From Mycobacterium pinniadriaticum (GTDB taxonomy: Bacteria; Actinomycetota; Actinomycetes; Mycobacteriales; Mycobacteriaceae): DNA of 64,000 nt. Positions 27,871 to 37,308 of this stretch are shown here, in pieces. Position 1 is the stretch's first letter. Every line of letters starts with the position of its first letter. The translations under genes were made by a program, and so were the position numbers. Location of the stretch: assembly GCF_026242045.1 (NCBI RefSeq), contig NZ_JAPJDO010000002.1, positions 62,001 to 126,000 on the forward strand, written 5' to 3'. Under the pieces are notes generated by a model. It saw nothing but the letters and a program-made list of their open reading frames with translations, had not been told where the DNA came from and did not search any database.

Positions 27871-29538
27871 ATGAGCAACGACGTCAGCTTCGACCTTTCG
27901 TCGGTGTTTCATACCGTCGCCGAGACCCTGCCTGATCATGAAGCGCTGATCTGGCGCGATCATCGCTGGACGTACGCGCAGATGGACGCCCGCATCGACG
28001 GTGTCGCGCACTACCTCACCACCCAGGGGCTGGGCTGCCACACCGAGCGTGACCAACTCGCCCCGCACCAGTCCGGCCAGGACCACATCGGGCTCTACCT
28101 GCGCAACGGCAACCAGTACCTGGAGGCGATGATCGCCGGCTACCGGGCCCGCGTCGCGCCGTTCAACGTCAACTACCGCTACGTCGAGGAAGAGCTCCTC
28201 TACCTACTCACCGACTCCAAGGCCAAAGCGCTGGTCTACGGCGCCGAGTTCGCCCCGCACGTCGCCTCCATCCGCGACCGGTTGCCCGAACTGCGGGTGC
28301 TCATCCAGGTCGCCGACGCTAGCGGCAACGAGCTGCTGGCCGGTGCGGTGGACTACGAATCGATCGTCACCACCCCCGCCCCGGCCGGGGGCATGCCCAC
28401 CCCCAGCGGCGACGACCTCTACATCCTCTACACGGGCGGCACCACCGGTATGCCCAAGGGCGTGCTGTGGCGCCAACACGACATCTTCATGTCCGCGATG
28501 GGTGGCAGGCCGTTCGGGGCCGAGAAGTCGCTGGAGTCCTATGCCGAGCTTGCCGAACAGGCCCGCGCCAATGCGGGATTCCGGTCGATCCTGATGATTC
28601 CGCCGCTGATGCACGGTGCGGCGCAGTGGGCCGCCTTCAACATGTTCAGCACCGGCGGCTGGATGGTGTTGCCCGACGACGTCGACCGTCTCAACGCCCC
28701 GGCGGTGATGCGGTTGGCCGAACGCGAACGGGTGCTGAGCATCCCGGTGGTCGGCGACGCGATCGCCCGGCCGCTTCTCGACGAGATCGAGACCGGCAAG
28801 TACGACCTCTCCGGCCTGGTGACGATCACCAACGGCGGGGCGCCGCTGTCACCAACGGTGCGCGAGCGGCTGCTGGCCGCGTTGCCGAACCTGATGGTGC
28901 TCGACGCGGTCGGTGCTTCCGAGACCGGAATGCAGATGACCACGATGGCAGCCAAGGGTGTCGAGCAGAAGGCGGCCACCTTCACTCCCCAGCACGACAC
29001 CGCCATCATCGCAACGGATTTCAGCCGGGTCCTGCAGCCGGGCGACGGAGAGGGCTGGCTTGCTCGGCGGGCCTACGTACCGCTGGGTTATCTGAATGAC
29101 GCCGAGAAGTCGGCGCGAACCTTCCCCACCATCGACGGAGTGCGCTGGTCGGTGCCCGGCGACCGGGCCCGGTTCCTGGCCGACGGCCAGATCGAGCTCC
29201 TCGGCCGCGACTCGGTGACCATCAACTCCGGCGGCGAGAAGATCTTCGCCGAGGAGGTCGAGCGTGCCGTCGCCAGCCATCCGGCGGTGTACGACGTCGT
29301 CGTGGCCGGGCGGCCCTCCGAACGATGGGGCAGCGAAGTGGTCGCCATCGTCCAGTTCGCCGAAGGCCGCAGCGCCACCGATGATGAGCTTGCCGAGGCC
29401 TGCCGTGCCCACATCGCACAGTACAAACTGCCGAAGGCATTCATCCGCACCGACAAAGTCGTGCGCTCGCCCGCGGGCAAGGCCGACTACCGGTGGGCCA
29501 AGGAGCTCGCCGTCGAAAGCCTCGGCGCTCAGAGTTAG
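27871..29538 (+). CDS. Acyl-CoA synthetase (FadD19-like), likely in steroid catabolism
   Basis: A 555-residue ATP-dependent acyl-CoA ligase of the adenylate-forming family. The P-loop-like motif is YILYTGGTTGMPKGVLWR; other motifs are VLDAVGASETGMQ, VPGDRARFLADG and INSGGEKIFAEEVE; the C-terminal catalytic lysine lies in SPAGKADYRWAK. These features resemble FadD19/FadD17-type ligases that activate sterol side chains. The AAGGAG site and the KstR-type box directly upstream support a place in the cholesterol regulon. Exact substrate is not shown by the sequence. Confidence 0.88.
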   Translation: MSNDVSFDLSSVFHTVAETLPDHEALIWRDHRWTYAQMDARIDGVAHYLTTQGLGCHTERDQLAPHQSGQDHIGLYLRNGNQYLEAMIAGYRARVAPFNVNYRYVEEELLYLLTDSKAKALVYGAEFAPHVASIRDRLPELRVLIQVADASGNELLAGAVDYESIVTTPAPAGGMPTPSGDDLYILYTGGTTGMPKGVLWRQHDIFMSAMGGRPFGAEKSLESYAELAEQARANAGFRSILMIPPLMHGAAQWAAFNMFSTGGWMVLPDDVDRLNAPAVMRLAERERVLSIPVVGDAIARPLLDEIETGKYDLSGLVTITNGGAPLSPTVRERLLAALPNLMVLDAVGASETGMQMTTMAAKGVEQKAATFTPQHDTAIIATDFSRVLQPGDGEGWLARRAYVPLGYLNDAEKSARTFPTIDGVRWSVPGDRARFLADGQIELLGRDSVTINSGGEKIFAEEVERAVASHPAVYDVVVAGRPSERWGSEVVAIVQFAEGRSATDDELAEACRAHIAQYKLPKAFIRTDKVVRSPAGKADYRWAKELAVESLGAQS

Positions 29539-29630
29539 TCAGCTGCGTGCCTACTCCACGAACGTAACGCCACGGCGGAAAATCGGGCCCAATCCCGCCC
29601 TGAGGTTCCGCTCGGCTCGGGATTCGACGA

Positions 29631-30461
29631 TCAAACCTTCATATAGCCTTTGTCGGCCGGAATCTGGGCGGCTGTCAACAGCGCCGAGGCGTCGCTCGCC
29701 AGGAACAGCACCACCTCACTGACCTGATGCGGCGCGATCAAGGAGTCGGTGGGCAGTGCACCCGGGGAAAAGCTGTGGATGTACTGCGGGTGCTTCTGGA
29801 AGATCTCGTACATCGACAGGTCATTGCCCAACGCGGTGTCGACACCGTAGGTGTGCACCGAATTGACCCGGATCCCGTACTCCCCCAACTCCAGCGCCAA
29901 CGAGTTCGCCAGTCCCACAACGCCGAACTTGCTGGCGCAGTAGTGCCCTGCGCCGGGAACCGACTTGATCCCGGCCGAAGAACTGATCGCGATGATCGAC
30001 CCACCGTTGCCGGCTTCGATCATCGCCGGAACGCATGCCTGCACCGTGTTGAAGAACCCGGTCAGGTTGATGTCGATGATCTCCTGCCACATCTCGGGAG
30101 GAATCTCCCAAGCCCGTCCCCAGCTCATCACTCCAGCGTTGGCCACGACGACGTCGAGGCGGCCGAATTGCTCTATGGCGCCGGAGATTACCCGCCTCTG
30201 CCCGGCGAGGTCGCGCACGTCGACCCGGTCGGCGCTGATCTTGACGCCCTCGTCCTCGACCAGCCGGACGGTCTCGGCCAGATCCTCGGGCGCGGCCGGC
30301 TCGTAGCCGATGTGGTTGCCCACCGGCCCGCAGGCGTCGATGGTGACGATGTTCGCGCCGGCCCGGGCCAGCCGGACACAGTGGGCCCGGCCCTGTCCCC
30401 TGGCCCCGCCGGTCACGTAGGCGACCTTGCCCGCCAACGGCCGATCCGTCGCCGCGGTCAT
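29631..30461 (-). CDS. Mycofactocin-type short-chain dehydrogenase
   Basis: A 276-residue SDR. The Rossmann motif is VTGGARGQGRAHCVRLARAG, the catalytic tetrad includes Ser in IIAISSSAGIKS and the YCASK lysine motif, and NANAG-type VVANAGVMSWG is present. After the first strand it carries the inserted segment DACGPVGNHIGYEPAAPEDLAETV, which marks SDRs that hold NAD tightly and rely on mycofactocin for reoxidation; this coupling is family knowledge. The substrate is probably an alcohol or hydroxy-acyl compound. It is convergent with the acyl-CoA synthetase. Confidence 0.88.
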   Translation of the reverse strand: MTAATDRPLAGKVAYVTGGARGQGRAHCVRLARAGANIVTIDACGPVGNHIGYEPAAPEDLAETVRLVEDEGVKISADRVDVRDLAGQRRVISGAIEQFGRLDVVVANAGVMSWGRAWEIPPEMWQEIIDINLTGFFNTVQACVPAMIEAGNGGSIIAISSSAGIKSVPGAGHYCASKFGVVGLANSLALELGEYGIRVNSVHTYGVDTALGNDLSMYEIFQKHPQYIHSFSPGALPTDSLIAPHQVSEVVLFLASDASALLTAAQIPADKGYMKV

Positions 30462-30731
30462 CCGGCTATCCCGGCGACGGTTCCTCGAGGGGTGAATTGC
30501 CTTGTCATCAGCGGATTTTCAGGCCGACGGATCACCACATCCTCCTGGGCGTCAATGGTGATCACCGCGCCGGCGATCACCCCTACACCATACGATTGCC
30601 GGATCGCTGGATGGCCGGGAATGCGGTAAGCGCGCCTGGCGAATTCCTGACGAAGTGGGCCGCTATCCCGCCGCGGGCACTTAGAGTCGAGCCGTTCCGG
30701 CCGGTGATCGCCAAAGACAGGAGCGTGACGT

Positions 30732-31437
30732 GTGACGCGTTGGCTGGTGAGCAACTTCCCGGCGTGGCTGCTGTTCGTCGCCGTTGTGCTGGTCGTCGCC
30801 GGTGCGGCGGTGCTCATCCAGGTGTTCATCCGGCACCGGTTTCCCCGGCTGCGTGCCGCCGAGCACAACGATGTGATGAAGTTCGCCTTCGGAGTCATCG
30901 GGATGGTGTACGCCTTCTTCGTGGGCTTCATCGTCCATGCACTGTGGGGTCAGCTCTCCGACGCCGGAGCCGACACCAGGGCCGAAGGCGCGGCCGGGGT
31001 GCAGCTGGTCAGATACCTTTCCGCCTTCGACCAGGCCGACCAGGACCGGATCCACCAACACCTGTTGGACTACGAGAGCGCCGCCATCGCCGAGTGGCCG
31101 CTGGCCGCCGAGGGCCGTGTCCTGCCCGAAGCCGAGACCGCACTCGGCCGCCTTTACACCGCATACGAGGGCACCGTGCCCCGCGACGACACGCAGAAGG
31201 CATTTCTGTCCTCGTCCATGGACTCCCTCAACCACATCAGCACGGCCCGCACCGAACGCCTGATCCAGGCCACCACCGACGTCGGACCTTCCTGGTCTTT
31301 GTGGGCCGTCATTCTGCTGACCAGTGCACTGGTCCTGGGCGGGGCCATCGTCTACAGCGTCGAGGCGCCGGTGCGGCATTACGCCCTCGAAGCCTCTGGA
31401 GAAAGTCGTCCAGTTCCTGGAGATGCCGCAGCGGTAG
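30732..31437 (+). pseudogene. DUF4239 membrane protein, damaged by an internal deletion/frameshift
   Basis: From the GTG at 30732 (AGGAG upstream) the first ~215 residues match the DUF4239 (bestrophin-like) family: two N-terminal membrane segments, a soluble middle region and a third segment near residue 195. After VEAPVRHYALE the frame leaves the family and would run on through the next gene. The expected C-terminus, KPLEKVVQFLEMPQR then a stop at 31435-31437, is present in another frame starting at 31390. The fourth membrane segment between these points is missing. A deletion that also shifted the frame explains this; the restored end lies just 5 bases from the convergent SDR stop. Confidence 0.72.
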
Positions 31438-31442
31438 CCGGC

Positions 31443-32249
31443 TCAGCCGGGGCCGAACCGCGCTGCGCCGCCGTCCGTTGGGTGGTACCACCCGCCCGCA
31501 GCCTGCGTTCCGCCGTCCACGTGCAAGGTCTGGCCGGTGATGTAGCGGGCCATATCGGAAGCGAGAAAGACTGCCGCCGAGGCGATCTCGTCCACCTCGC
31601 CGAGCCGCCCCAGCGGGACCGCCTGGCTGAGCTCGGGGCGGATCCCGTCCGGGGACAGCCGGAGCAGACCCTCGGTGACGGTGATGTCGGGTGCGATGGC
31701 ATTGACCCGGATACCGTGCGGTGCCAGCTCGAAGGCCGCCGTCCTGGTGTAGTTGATGACCCCGGCCTTCGCCGCGGCGTAAGCCGCGTAACCGGGTGCG
31801 GCCCGCACGCCCTCGATGGACGTCAGCGAGATGACACTGCCGCCGCGCCCGCCGGCGACCAGCTGCCGGGCGACCCGCTGCGTACACAACAGCACGTGGC
31901 GAAGATTAGCCCGGTACAAGGCATCCCAACCGTTCTCACTGGTGTCCAACAGCGGTGAGGCGAACACTCCGCCGGCGTTGTTGACCAGGATGTCCACCGG
32001 CCCGAGCTCCGCGCAGGTGCGGTCCAGTGCGCCGTCGACCTGCTCGGCGTCACGTACGTCGACGACGAGGCCGAGCACTCCCAGCTCCCTGGCGGTGTCG
32101 GCACAGACCTGCGGATCACGGTCCCAGATCGCGACTTTCGCACCGAATCGAGCCAGCCCGTCGGCGATGCCGCGGCCGATGCCGGCCCCTCCGCCGGTCA
32201 CGACCGCCACCCGATCGGTGAGCAGGATGTCCGACGGCGCGATCGTCAC
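31443..32249 (-). CDS. Short-chain dehydrogenase/reductase
   Basis: A 268-residue classical SDR. The cofactor motif is VTGGGAGIGRGIADGLARFG, followed by NNAGG, the catalytic Ser in VISLTSIEG and the YAAAKAG lysine motif; the C-terminus has the usual HVDGGTQAAGG. Asp in IWDRD after strand 2 suggests NAD rather than NADP. It starts with GTG and lies 4 bases after the stop... of the upstream LLM oxidoreductase gene, so both share a transcript. Probably oxidises a hydroxy compound; substrate unknown. Confidence 0.88.
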   Translation of the reverse strand: MTIAPSDILLTDRVAVVTGGGAGIGRGIADGLARFGAKVAIWDRDPQVCADTARELGVLGLVVDVRDAEQVDGALDRTCAELGPVDILVNNAGGVFASPLLDTSENGWDALYRANLRHVLLCTQRVARQLVAGGRGGSVISLTSIEGVRAAPGYAAYAAAKAGVINYTRTAAFELAPHGIRVNAIAPDITVTEGLLRLSPDGIRPELSQAVPLGRLGEVDEIASAAVFLASDMARYITGQTLHVDGGTQAAGGWYHPTDGGAARFGPG

Positions 32250-32253
32250 CGCG

Positions 32254-33105
32254 CTAGCCGGTCCGTGTTGCGGTCAAGATTTCGTCGGCGAAGCGCGCGA
32301 TGCCGTCGAGGGCTTCCCGGGTGCGCCGCCAGGGCATGACGATCATCCGGTCGATACCCGCGTCGGCGGCCCGCGCAACATCCGCGGGCGAATCGGCCGG
32401 GGCCGATGTGGTGACCTCGGGCCGACCGGTCCGGCCGTGCTCGGCCCACAGTGTCGACAGTTTCCGCACCGACCCAGGAATCTGTTCCAGGGTGTGGTTC
32501 ATCGGAATCCAGCCGGCACCGAAACGTGCCGCCCGCCGCAACGCCGGCAGGCCGTCACCGCCAACGTGGATCGGCGGACCACCCGGCTGAACGGGCTTGG
32601 GTTCGAACGCCACCGGATCGAAGTCGAAGAAGCGGCCGTGGTGCTCCACCACCGCGTCGGTCCACAGCGCCCGGCACACTCTCAGCGCCTCGTCGACACG
32701 GGCACCGCGGGTGGTGAAGTCCAGCCCCGCGGCGTCCCACTCCTCACGCAGCCAACTCGCGCCGACACCGAAGTCGAACCGGCCACCAGAGACGATGTCC
32801 AGGGTGGTGGCCGCGCGGGCGCTGACGAACGGATGCCGCAGCCCGATGTTGTAGACGTAGGTGCCCAGGCGGATCGTGCTGGTCTGGCCGGCGAGATAGG
32901 ACAGGTAGGCGATCGCGTCGTACATCGGGGTCTGCGGGGGGATGGGCGGATGACTGTCACCGTGATGTGGACTGCCCGACATCGTGGCTGGTAGCACCAG
33001 ATGTTCGGGCAACCAGACCGATTCATATCCGAGCTCTTCGGCCCGCACCGTCACGTCACGCCACAGGCCGGGGTGCACGCCACCCAGCGGAATCCCGAAC
33101 TTCAC
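32254..33105 (-). CDS. LLM-class F420-dependent oxidoreductase
   Basis: A 283-residue luciferase-like TIM-barrel protein of the F420-dependent group common in mycobacteria (TIGR03619-like). It starts with VKFGIPLGGVHPGLW at the GTG at 33105 and contains GYESVWLPEHLVLP, RLGTYVYNIGLRHP and GGRFDFGVGASWLREEW. Use of reduced F420 is inferred from family membership. It is in an operon with the SDR immediately downstream. Upstream it is divergent from the adenylate cyclase gene. Confidence 0.86.
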   Translation of the reverse strand: MKFGIPLGGVHPGLWRDVTVRAEELGYESVWLPEHLVLPATMSGSPHHGDSHPPIPPQTPMYDAIAYLSYLAGQTSTIRLGTYVYNIGLRHPFVSARAATTLDIVSGGRFDFGVGASWLREEWDAAGLDFTTRGARVDEALRVCRALWTDAVVEHHGRFFDFDPVAFEPKPVQPGGPPIHVGGDGLPALRRAARFGAGWIPMNHTLEQIPGSVRKLSTLWAEHGRTGRPEVTTSAPADSPADVARAADAGIDRMIVMPWRRTREALDGIARFADEILTATRTG

Positions 33106-33201
33106 AGCGCGGATGTTACGCAGCGGGACTCTGCTTCGGAAGTGCAACTCTCACTTTCAGAGAGCGTGATTCTGCAGCGCCGTCCCAGTAGCGTTTGGAC
33201 C

Positions 33202-34674
33202 ATGACGGCGAGCAGGCTCAAGGTCCGCTACGCCGCCGCACTCGTGCTGGCCCAGATCCTGGCCGCGGTCGAGTTGACCGCTTTGGTCATGCCGCTGCGC
33301 CACGATCTGGTCGCCGCCGCCGACACCGTGTTCCAGACCGACACCCTGATCGCCGCGATCGTCCTGTCGGTCCTCGGCTTCGGCGGCTCCATCGGTTATG
33401 CCGTTGTGATCGTCGATCGCAAGCTGCGCTGGTTCACTGCCGGGGAGGCGCCCGACGACGACGACCGACGGTTCGTCCAGCGGTTTCTGCGCAACCAAGC
33501 CGCGATGCTGACCACCCTCTGGGCGATCAGCGGTGTGGTGCTGTTCATCGTCAATCGCGACGGTGGTGCGGTGGCCGCGTGGCTGATCGGGATGTCGGTG
33601 CTGTTGGGCATCACCACATCGACCGGCGCGGCACTGCTGTTCATCCAGCGGCCGATGCGCCCGATCACCGCCGCCGCGACCAGCCTCACCGGCCGCGACA
33701 CCGTACCGGGCGTGCTGGCGCGGCTGCTGCTGATGTGGCTGATGAGCAGTGCACTGCCCACGATCGGGATCGCGGTCGTGGTGATCATGCGGTCCAACGG
33801 TTGGATCATCGAGAAGACGGCCTCGATCGAGATCCCGGTGATCGCGCTCTCGGTGATCTCGGTTTTCGTCGGGCTTCGCGGGATGGCGATCGTCGCCGTC
33901 TCGATCTCCGATCCCGTGCACGACGTCGTCGAGGCCATGGCCAAGGTCGAGCGCGGCCAGATCACCACCCGGGTCGAGGTCTACGAGCGCTCCGAGATCG
34001 GGCGCCTGCAGAGCGGATTCAACCGGATGGTTGCCGGTCTGGCCGAGCGCGACCGGCTCCGCGATCTGTTCGGCCGCTACGTCGGAACGGATGTGGCGCT
34101 GCGGGCGGTCAGCGACGCGGACGCCCTCACCGGCGAGGTACGCGAGGCCGCCGTCCTGTTCGTCGACCTCGTCGGCTCGACCCAATTGGCCCAGAGCCGG
34201 TCACCGGCCGAGGTGGCCGACGTGCTCAACGATTTCTTCCAGATCGTCGTCGCCGCCGTCGACGAGCGCCACGGGCTGATCAACAAGTTCCAGGGCGACG
34301 CGGTGCTGGCGGTATTCGGTGCCCCACTGCCCAACACCCGGTCGGCCGCCGACGCATTGGCGACCGCCCGCGCCCTGACGGTCGCCCTGCGCCGGCTCCC
34401 GGTGGTGGACTTCGGCATCGGGGTCTCCGCCGGGCCGGTGTTCGCCGGGAACATCGGCGCCGAGCACCGCTACGAGTACACCGTGATCGGTGACGCCGTC
34501 AACGAGGCTGCGCGACTGGCCGATCGGGCCAAAGCCACCGCGCAGCGCGCGCTGTGCTCGGATGTGGCCCTGCGCAAAGCCGACGCGGGCGAGCGCGCGC
34601 ACTGGACCGAGTGTGCATCGGAGGTGCTGCGCGGCCGCCTCGAGCCCACTCGAATGTCGGCGCCGCTGGCCTGA
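33202..34674 (+). CDS. Membrane-bound class III adenylate cyclase with HAMP domain
   Basis: A 490-residue cyclase. About six membrane segments fill residues 8-235, a HAMP linker follows (SISDPVHDVVEAMAKVERGQITTRV), then the catalytic domain from ~310. A metal-binding aspartate is Asp322 in FVDLVGSTQ; the second is in KFQGDAVLAVFG, which also holds the substrate-binding lysine; the transition-state Asn/Arg pair is in VIGDAVNEAARLADR. This is the layout of the mycobacterial Rv1318c-Rv1320c/Rv3645 group. It makes cAMP in response to a membrane signal. Start is the ATG at 33202; the longer frame reads through the divergent promoter. Confidence 0.93.
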   Translation: MTASRLKVRYAAALVLAQILAAVELTALVMPLRHDLVAAADTVFQTDTLIAAIVLSVLGFGGSIGYAVVIVDRKLRWFTAGEAPDDDDRRFVQRFLRNQAAMLTTLWAISGVVLFIVNRDGGAVAAWLIGMSVLLGITTSTGAALLFIQRPMRPITAAATSLTGRDTVPGVLARLLLMWLMSSALPTIGIAVVVIMRSNGWIIEKTASIEIPVIALSVISVFVGLRGMAIVAVSISDPVHDVVEAMAKVERGQITTRVEVYERSEIGRLQSGFNRMVAGLAERDRLRDLFGRYVGTDVALRAVSDADALTGEVREAAVLFVDLVGSTQLAQSRSPAEVADVLNDFFQIVVAAVDERHGLINKFQGDAVLAVFGAPLPNTRSAADALATARALTVALRRLPVVDFGIGVSAGPVFAGNIGAEHRYEYTVIGDAVNEAARLADRAKATAQRALCSDVALRKADAGERAHWTECASEVLRGRLEPTRMSAPLA

Positions 34675-34759
34675 TTCCGCTGTTTTCTTGTGCGCACGCC
34701 GCGATGGGGTGAATGGTGGGTGATATCGATTCGGTGCTTCATGCGCCAGGAGGTACGTC

Positions 34760-36889
34760 ATGGCTGACAAGACGAACACTTCTCAGGCCGCCCGATCGGC
34801 TCCCGCCGCGGACAGTCCGTCCGCCGTTCGCAACGTCGTTCTCGTCGGCCCGTCCGGCGCCGGCAAGACCACTCTCGTCGAGGGACTCCTGGTCGCGTCC
34901 GGGGTGCTGTCCCGACCGGGTTCGGTCATCGACGGGACGACGGTGTGCGACTTCGATGACGCGGCCATCCGCCAGCAACGGTCGGTGGGGCTTGCGCTGG
35001 CACCCATCCCCCACGACGGCATCAAGGTCAACCTGATCGACACACCCGGGTACGCCGACTTCGTCGGCGAGCTGCGGGCCGGCCTGCGGGCAGCCGAATG
35101 TGCGCTGTTCGTGATCGCCGCCAACGAGGGCATCGACGACGCGACCCGCGCGCTGTGGCACGAGTGCGACGACGTCGGCATGCCGCGGGCGGTGGCGATC
35201 ACCAAGCTCGACCATGCCCGCGCCAACTATGCCGTCGCGCTGCGCGCGACCCGGGAAGCGTTCGGCGAAAAAGTCCTGCCGCTCTACCTGCCGACCGAGA
35301 ACGGACTGGTGGGGCTGCTGTCGGGCAGCCAGTACGACTACCGCGACGGCACCCGAACCGTGCACCCGCCCGACGACGCCTATGCCGAGGCGATCGCCGA
35401 GCATCGCGGTCCGCTCATCGAAGGCATCATCGAGGAGTCCGAAGACGAGTCCCTGATGGAGCGCTACCTCGGCGGCGAGGTGATCGACGAGGCGGTCCTG
35501 ATCAACGACCTGGAGAAGGCGGTCGCGCGCGGCTCCTTCTTCCCGGTCATCCCGGTGTGCAGTGGCACCGGGGTGGGCACGTATGAACTTCTCGAAGTCG
35601 CCACCCGCGGCTTTCCCTCCCCGCCCGAACATGTGCTGCCCGAGGTCTACAACCCACACGGTGTGGCGCGCGCGGGGTTGTCCTGCGATCCGGACGGGCC
35701 GCTACTGGCCGAGGTGGTCAAGACGACATCGGATCCCTACGTCGGCAGGGTCAGTCTGGTCCGGGTGTTCTCCGGCACCATCAGGCCCGACACGACAGTG
35801 CATGTGTCGGGCCATTTTTCGGCCTTCTTCGAAGCGAACACGCACGCCGATCACGACGAGGACGAGCGCATCGGCACGCTGTCGTTCCCACTGGGCAAAC
35901 ATCAGCGGCCGGCCGGCCAGGTGGTCGCCGGCGATATCTGCGCGATCGGTCGGCTGACCCGCGCGGAGACCGGAGACACGTTGTCCGACAAGGCCGATCC
36001 GCTGCTGCTCAAGCCGTGGGCGATGCCCCAGCCGTTGCTTCCGGTGGCGATCCAGGCCCGGACCAAGACCGACGAGGACAAGCTGTCGACCGGGTTGGCT
36101 CGGCTGGCGGCCGAGGACCCCACACTGCGTATCGAACAGAACCCGGAGACGCACCAGATCGTGCTGTGGTGCATGGGTGAAGCGCACTCGGGTGTCGTAC
36201 TCGACGCGCTGGCCAACCGCTACGGCGTCAACGTCGACACCGTCGAGGTGCGAATCCCGCTGCGTGAGACCTTCGGCGGCTCGGCCAAGGGACACGGTCG
36301 CCACGTCAAGCAATCCGGCGGGCACGGCCAGTACGCGGTGTGCGATGTCGAGGTGGAGCCGCTGCCCGAGGGCACCGGCTTCGAATTCGTCGACAAGGTC
36401 GTCGGCGGTGCGGTGCCCCGCCAATTCATTCCGAGTGTGGAGAAAGGGGTGCGCGCCCAGATGGAAAAAGGCGTGCACGCCGGCTATCCCGTCGTCGGCA
36501 TCCGGGTCACCCTCACCGACGGCAAGGCGCACAGCGTCGACTCGTCCGACATGGCCTTCCAGATGGCCGGCGCACTCGCGTTACGGGAGGCCGCCGCCGC
36601 AACCCGGATCAATCTGCTGGAGCCAGTCGACGAGGTCACCATCGAGGTGCCCGACGAACTCGTCGGTGCCGTGATGGGCGACCTGTCCGGGCGCCGTGGC
36701 CGGGTGCTGGGCACCGAACAGGCCCGCGATAGCCACACCGTGATCCGCGCCGAGGTGCCGCAGGTGGAGCTGACCCGATATGCCATCGACCTGCGCAGCC
36801 TGACCCACGGTTCGGCGTGGTTCACCCGGAATTTCGCCCGCTACGAGCCGATGCCGGAGGCCGCCGCCGCGAAGGTGCAGGCAGGCTGA
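34760..36889 (+). CDS. fusA2: EF-G-like translational GTPase FusA2
   Basis: A 709-residue elongation factor G paralogue, close in layout to M. tuberculosis Rv0120c. The GTPase motifs are G1 GPSGAGKTT, G3 DTPGY and G4 TKLD; the G1 differs from the housekeeping GHIDAGKTT type. EF-G domains II to V follow, with SGGHGQYAVCDVEVEP in domain IV and FARYEPMPEA near the end. AGGAGG at 34748-34753 sets the ATG start. This class is distinct from the FusA that translocates; in mycobacteria its role is less certain. Confidence 0.93.
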   Translation: MADKTNTSQAARSAPAADSPSAVRNVVLVGPSGAGKTTLVEGLLVASGVLSRPGSVIDGTTVCDFDDAAIRQQRSVGLALAPIPHDGIKVNLIDTPGYADFVGELRAGLRAAECALFVIAANEGIDDATRALWHECDDVGMPRAVAITKLDHARANYAVALRATREAFGEKVLPLYLPTENGLVGLLSGSQYDYRDGTRTVHPPDDAYAEAIAEHRGPLIEGIIEESEDESLMERYLGGEVIDEAVLINDLEKAVARGSFFPVIPVCSGTGVGTYELLEVATRGFPSPPEHVLPEVYNPHGVARAGLSCDPDGPLLAEVVKTTSDPYVGRVSLVRVFSGTIRPDTTVHVSGHFSAFFEANTHADHDEDERIGTLSFPLGKHQRPAGQVVAGDICAIGRLTRAETGDTLSDKADPLLLKPWAMPQPLLPVAIQARTKTDEDKLSTGLARLAAEDPTLRIEQNPETHQIVLWCMGEAHSGVVLDALANRYGVNVDTVEVRIPLRETFGGSAKGHGRHVKQSGGHGQYAVCDVEVEPLPEGTGFEFVDKVVGGAVPRQFIPSVEKGVRAQMEKGVHAGYPVVGIRVTLTDGKAHSVDSSDMAFQMAGALALREAAAATRINLLEPVDEVTIEVPDELVGAVMGDLSGRRGRVLGTEQARDSHTVIRAEVPQVELTRYAIDLRSLTHGSAWFTRNFARYEPMPEAAAAKVQAG

Positions 36890-36918
36890 TCGGCGGTTGC
36901 GCGGTAACGTCGTTCTCC

Positions 36919-37302
36919 ATGACGGCACCGCGCTCCCTCCGGGAGTTGTTCGACCAGCTCGGCCTGCACACCGTGGAGTCCGACGACGGCTCGTTCGTCA
37001 TGGAGATGCCGGTGGACGAGCGCACCACCAACACCGCCGGCGGCCTGCAGGGCGGGTTGATCGCCACCATGGCCGATGTGGCCGCCGGGCAACTCGCCTC
37101 CCGCGCGACCCCGTTCGGGTTCGGCATCGCCACTACCGACCTCTTCATTCGCTACCTGCGGCCGATCAAGGTCGGCCCGGCCCGCGCAGTGGCCACGATC
37201 CTGCGCACCGGCAAGCGCTCGGTGGTCGTCCAAGTCGATATCCACCGCGGCGAGGACAACGAATTGGCCGCCACCGCTACGGTCAACTTCGCCGCGGTCT
37301 GA
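36919..37302 (+). CDS. PaaI-family hotdog thioesterase
   Basis: A 127-residue acyl-CoA thioesterase of the 4HBT/PaaI fold. The hotdog core is visible as NTAGGLQGGLIATMADVAAGQLA, with the catalytic-site Gly-rich turn, then TTDLFIRYLRPI and AVVQVDIH-like VVVQVDIHRGEDNELAATATVNF. The start ATG at 36919 lies 29 bases after fusA2. It probably hydrolyses small or aromatic acyl-CoA esters in the cytoplasm. It faces the convergent enoyl-CoA hydratase gene, with 6 bases between stops. Confidence 0.85.
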   Translation: MTAPRSLRELFDQLGLHTVESDDGSFVMEMPVDERTTNTAGGLQGGLIATMADVAAGQLASRATPFGFGIATTDLFIRYLRPIKVGPARAVATILRTGKRSVVVQVDIHRGEDNELAATATVNFAAV

Positions 37303-37308
37303 CGTCCG

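Noticed and set aside
31438..31958. C-terminal extension of the DUF4239 frame
   Set aside because: It reads antisense through a well-supported SDR; the break in the family sequence at ~31386 shows a frameshift instead.
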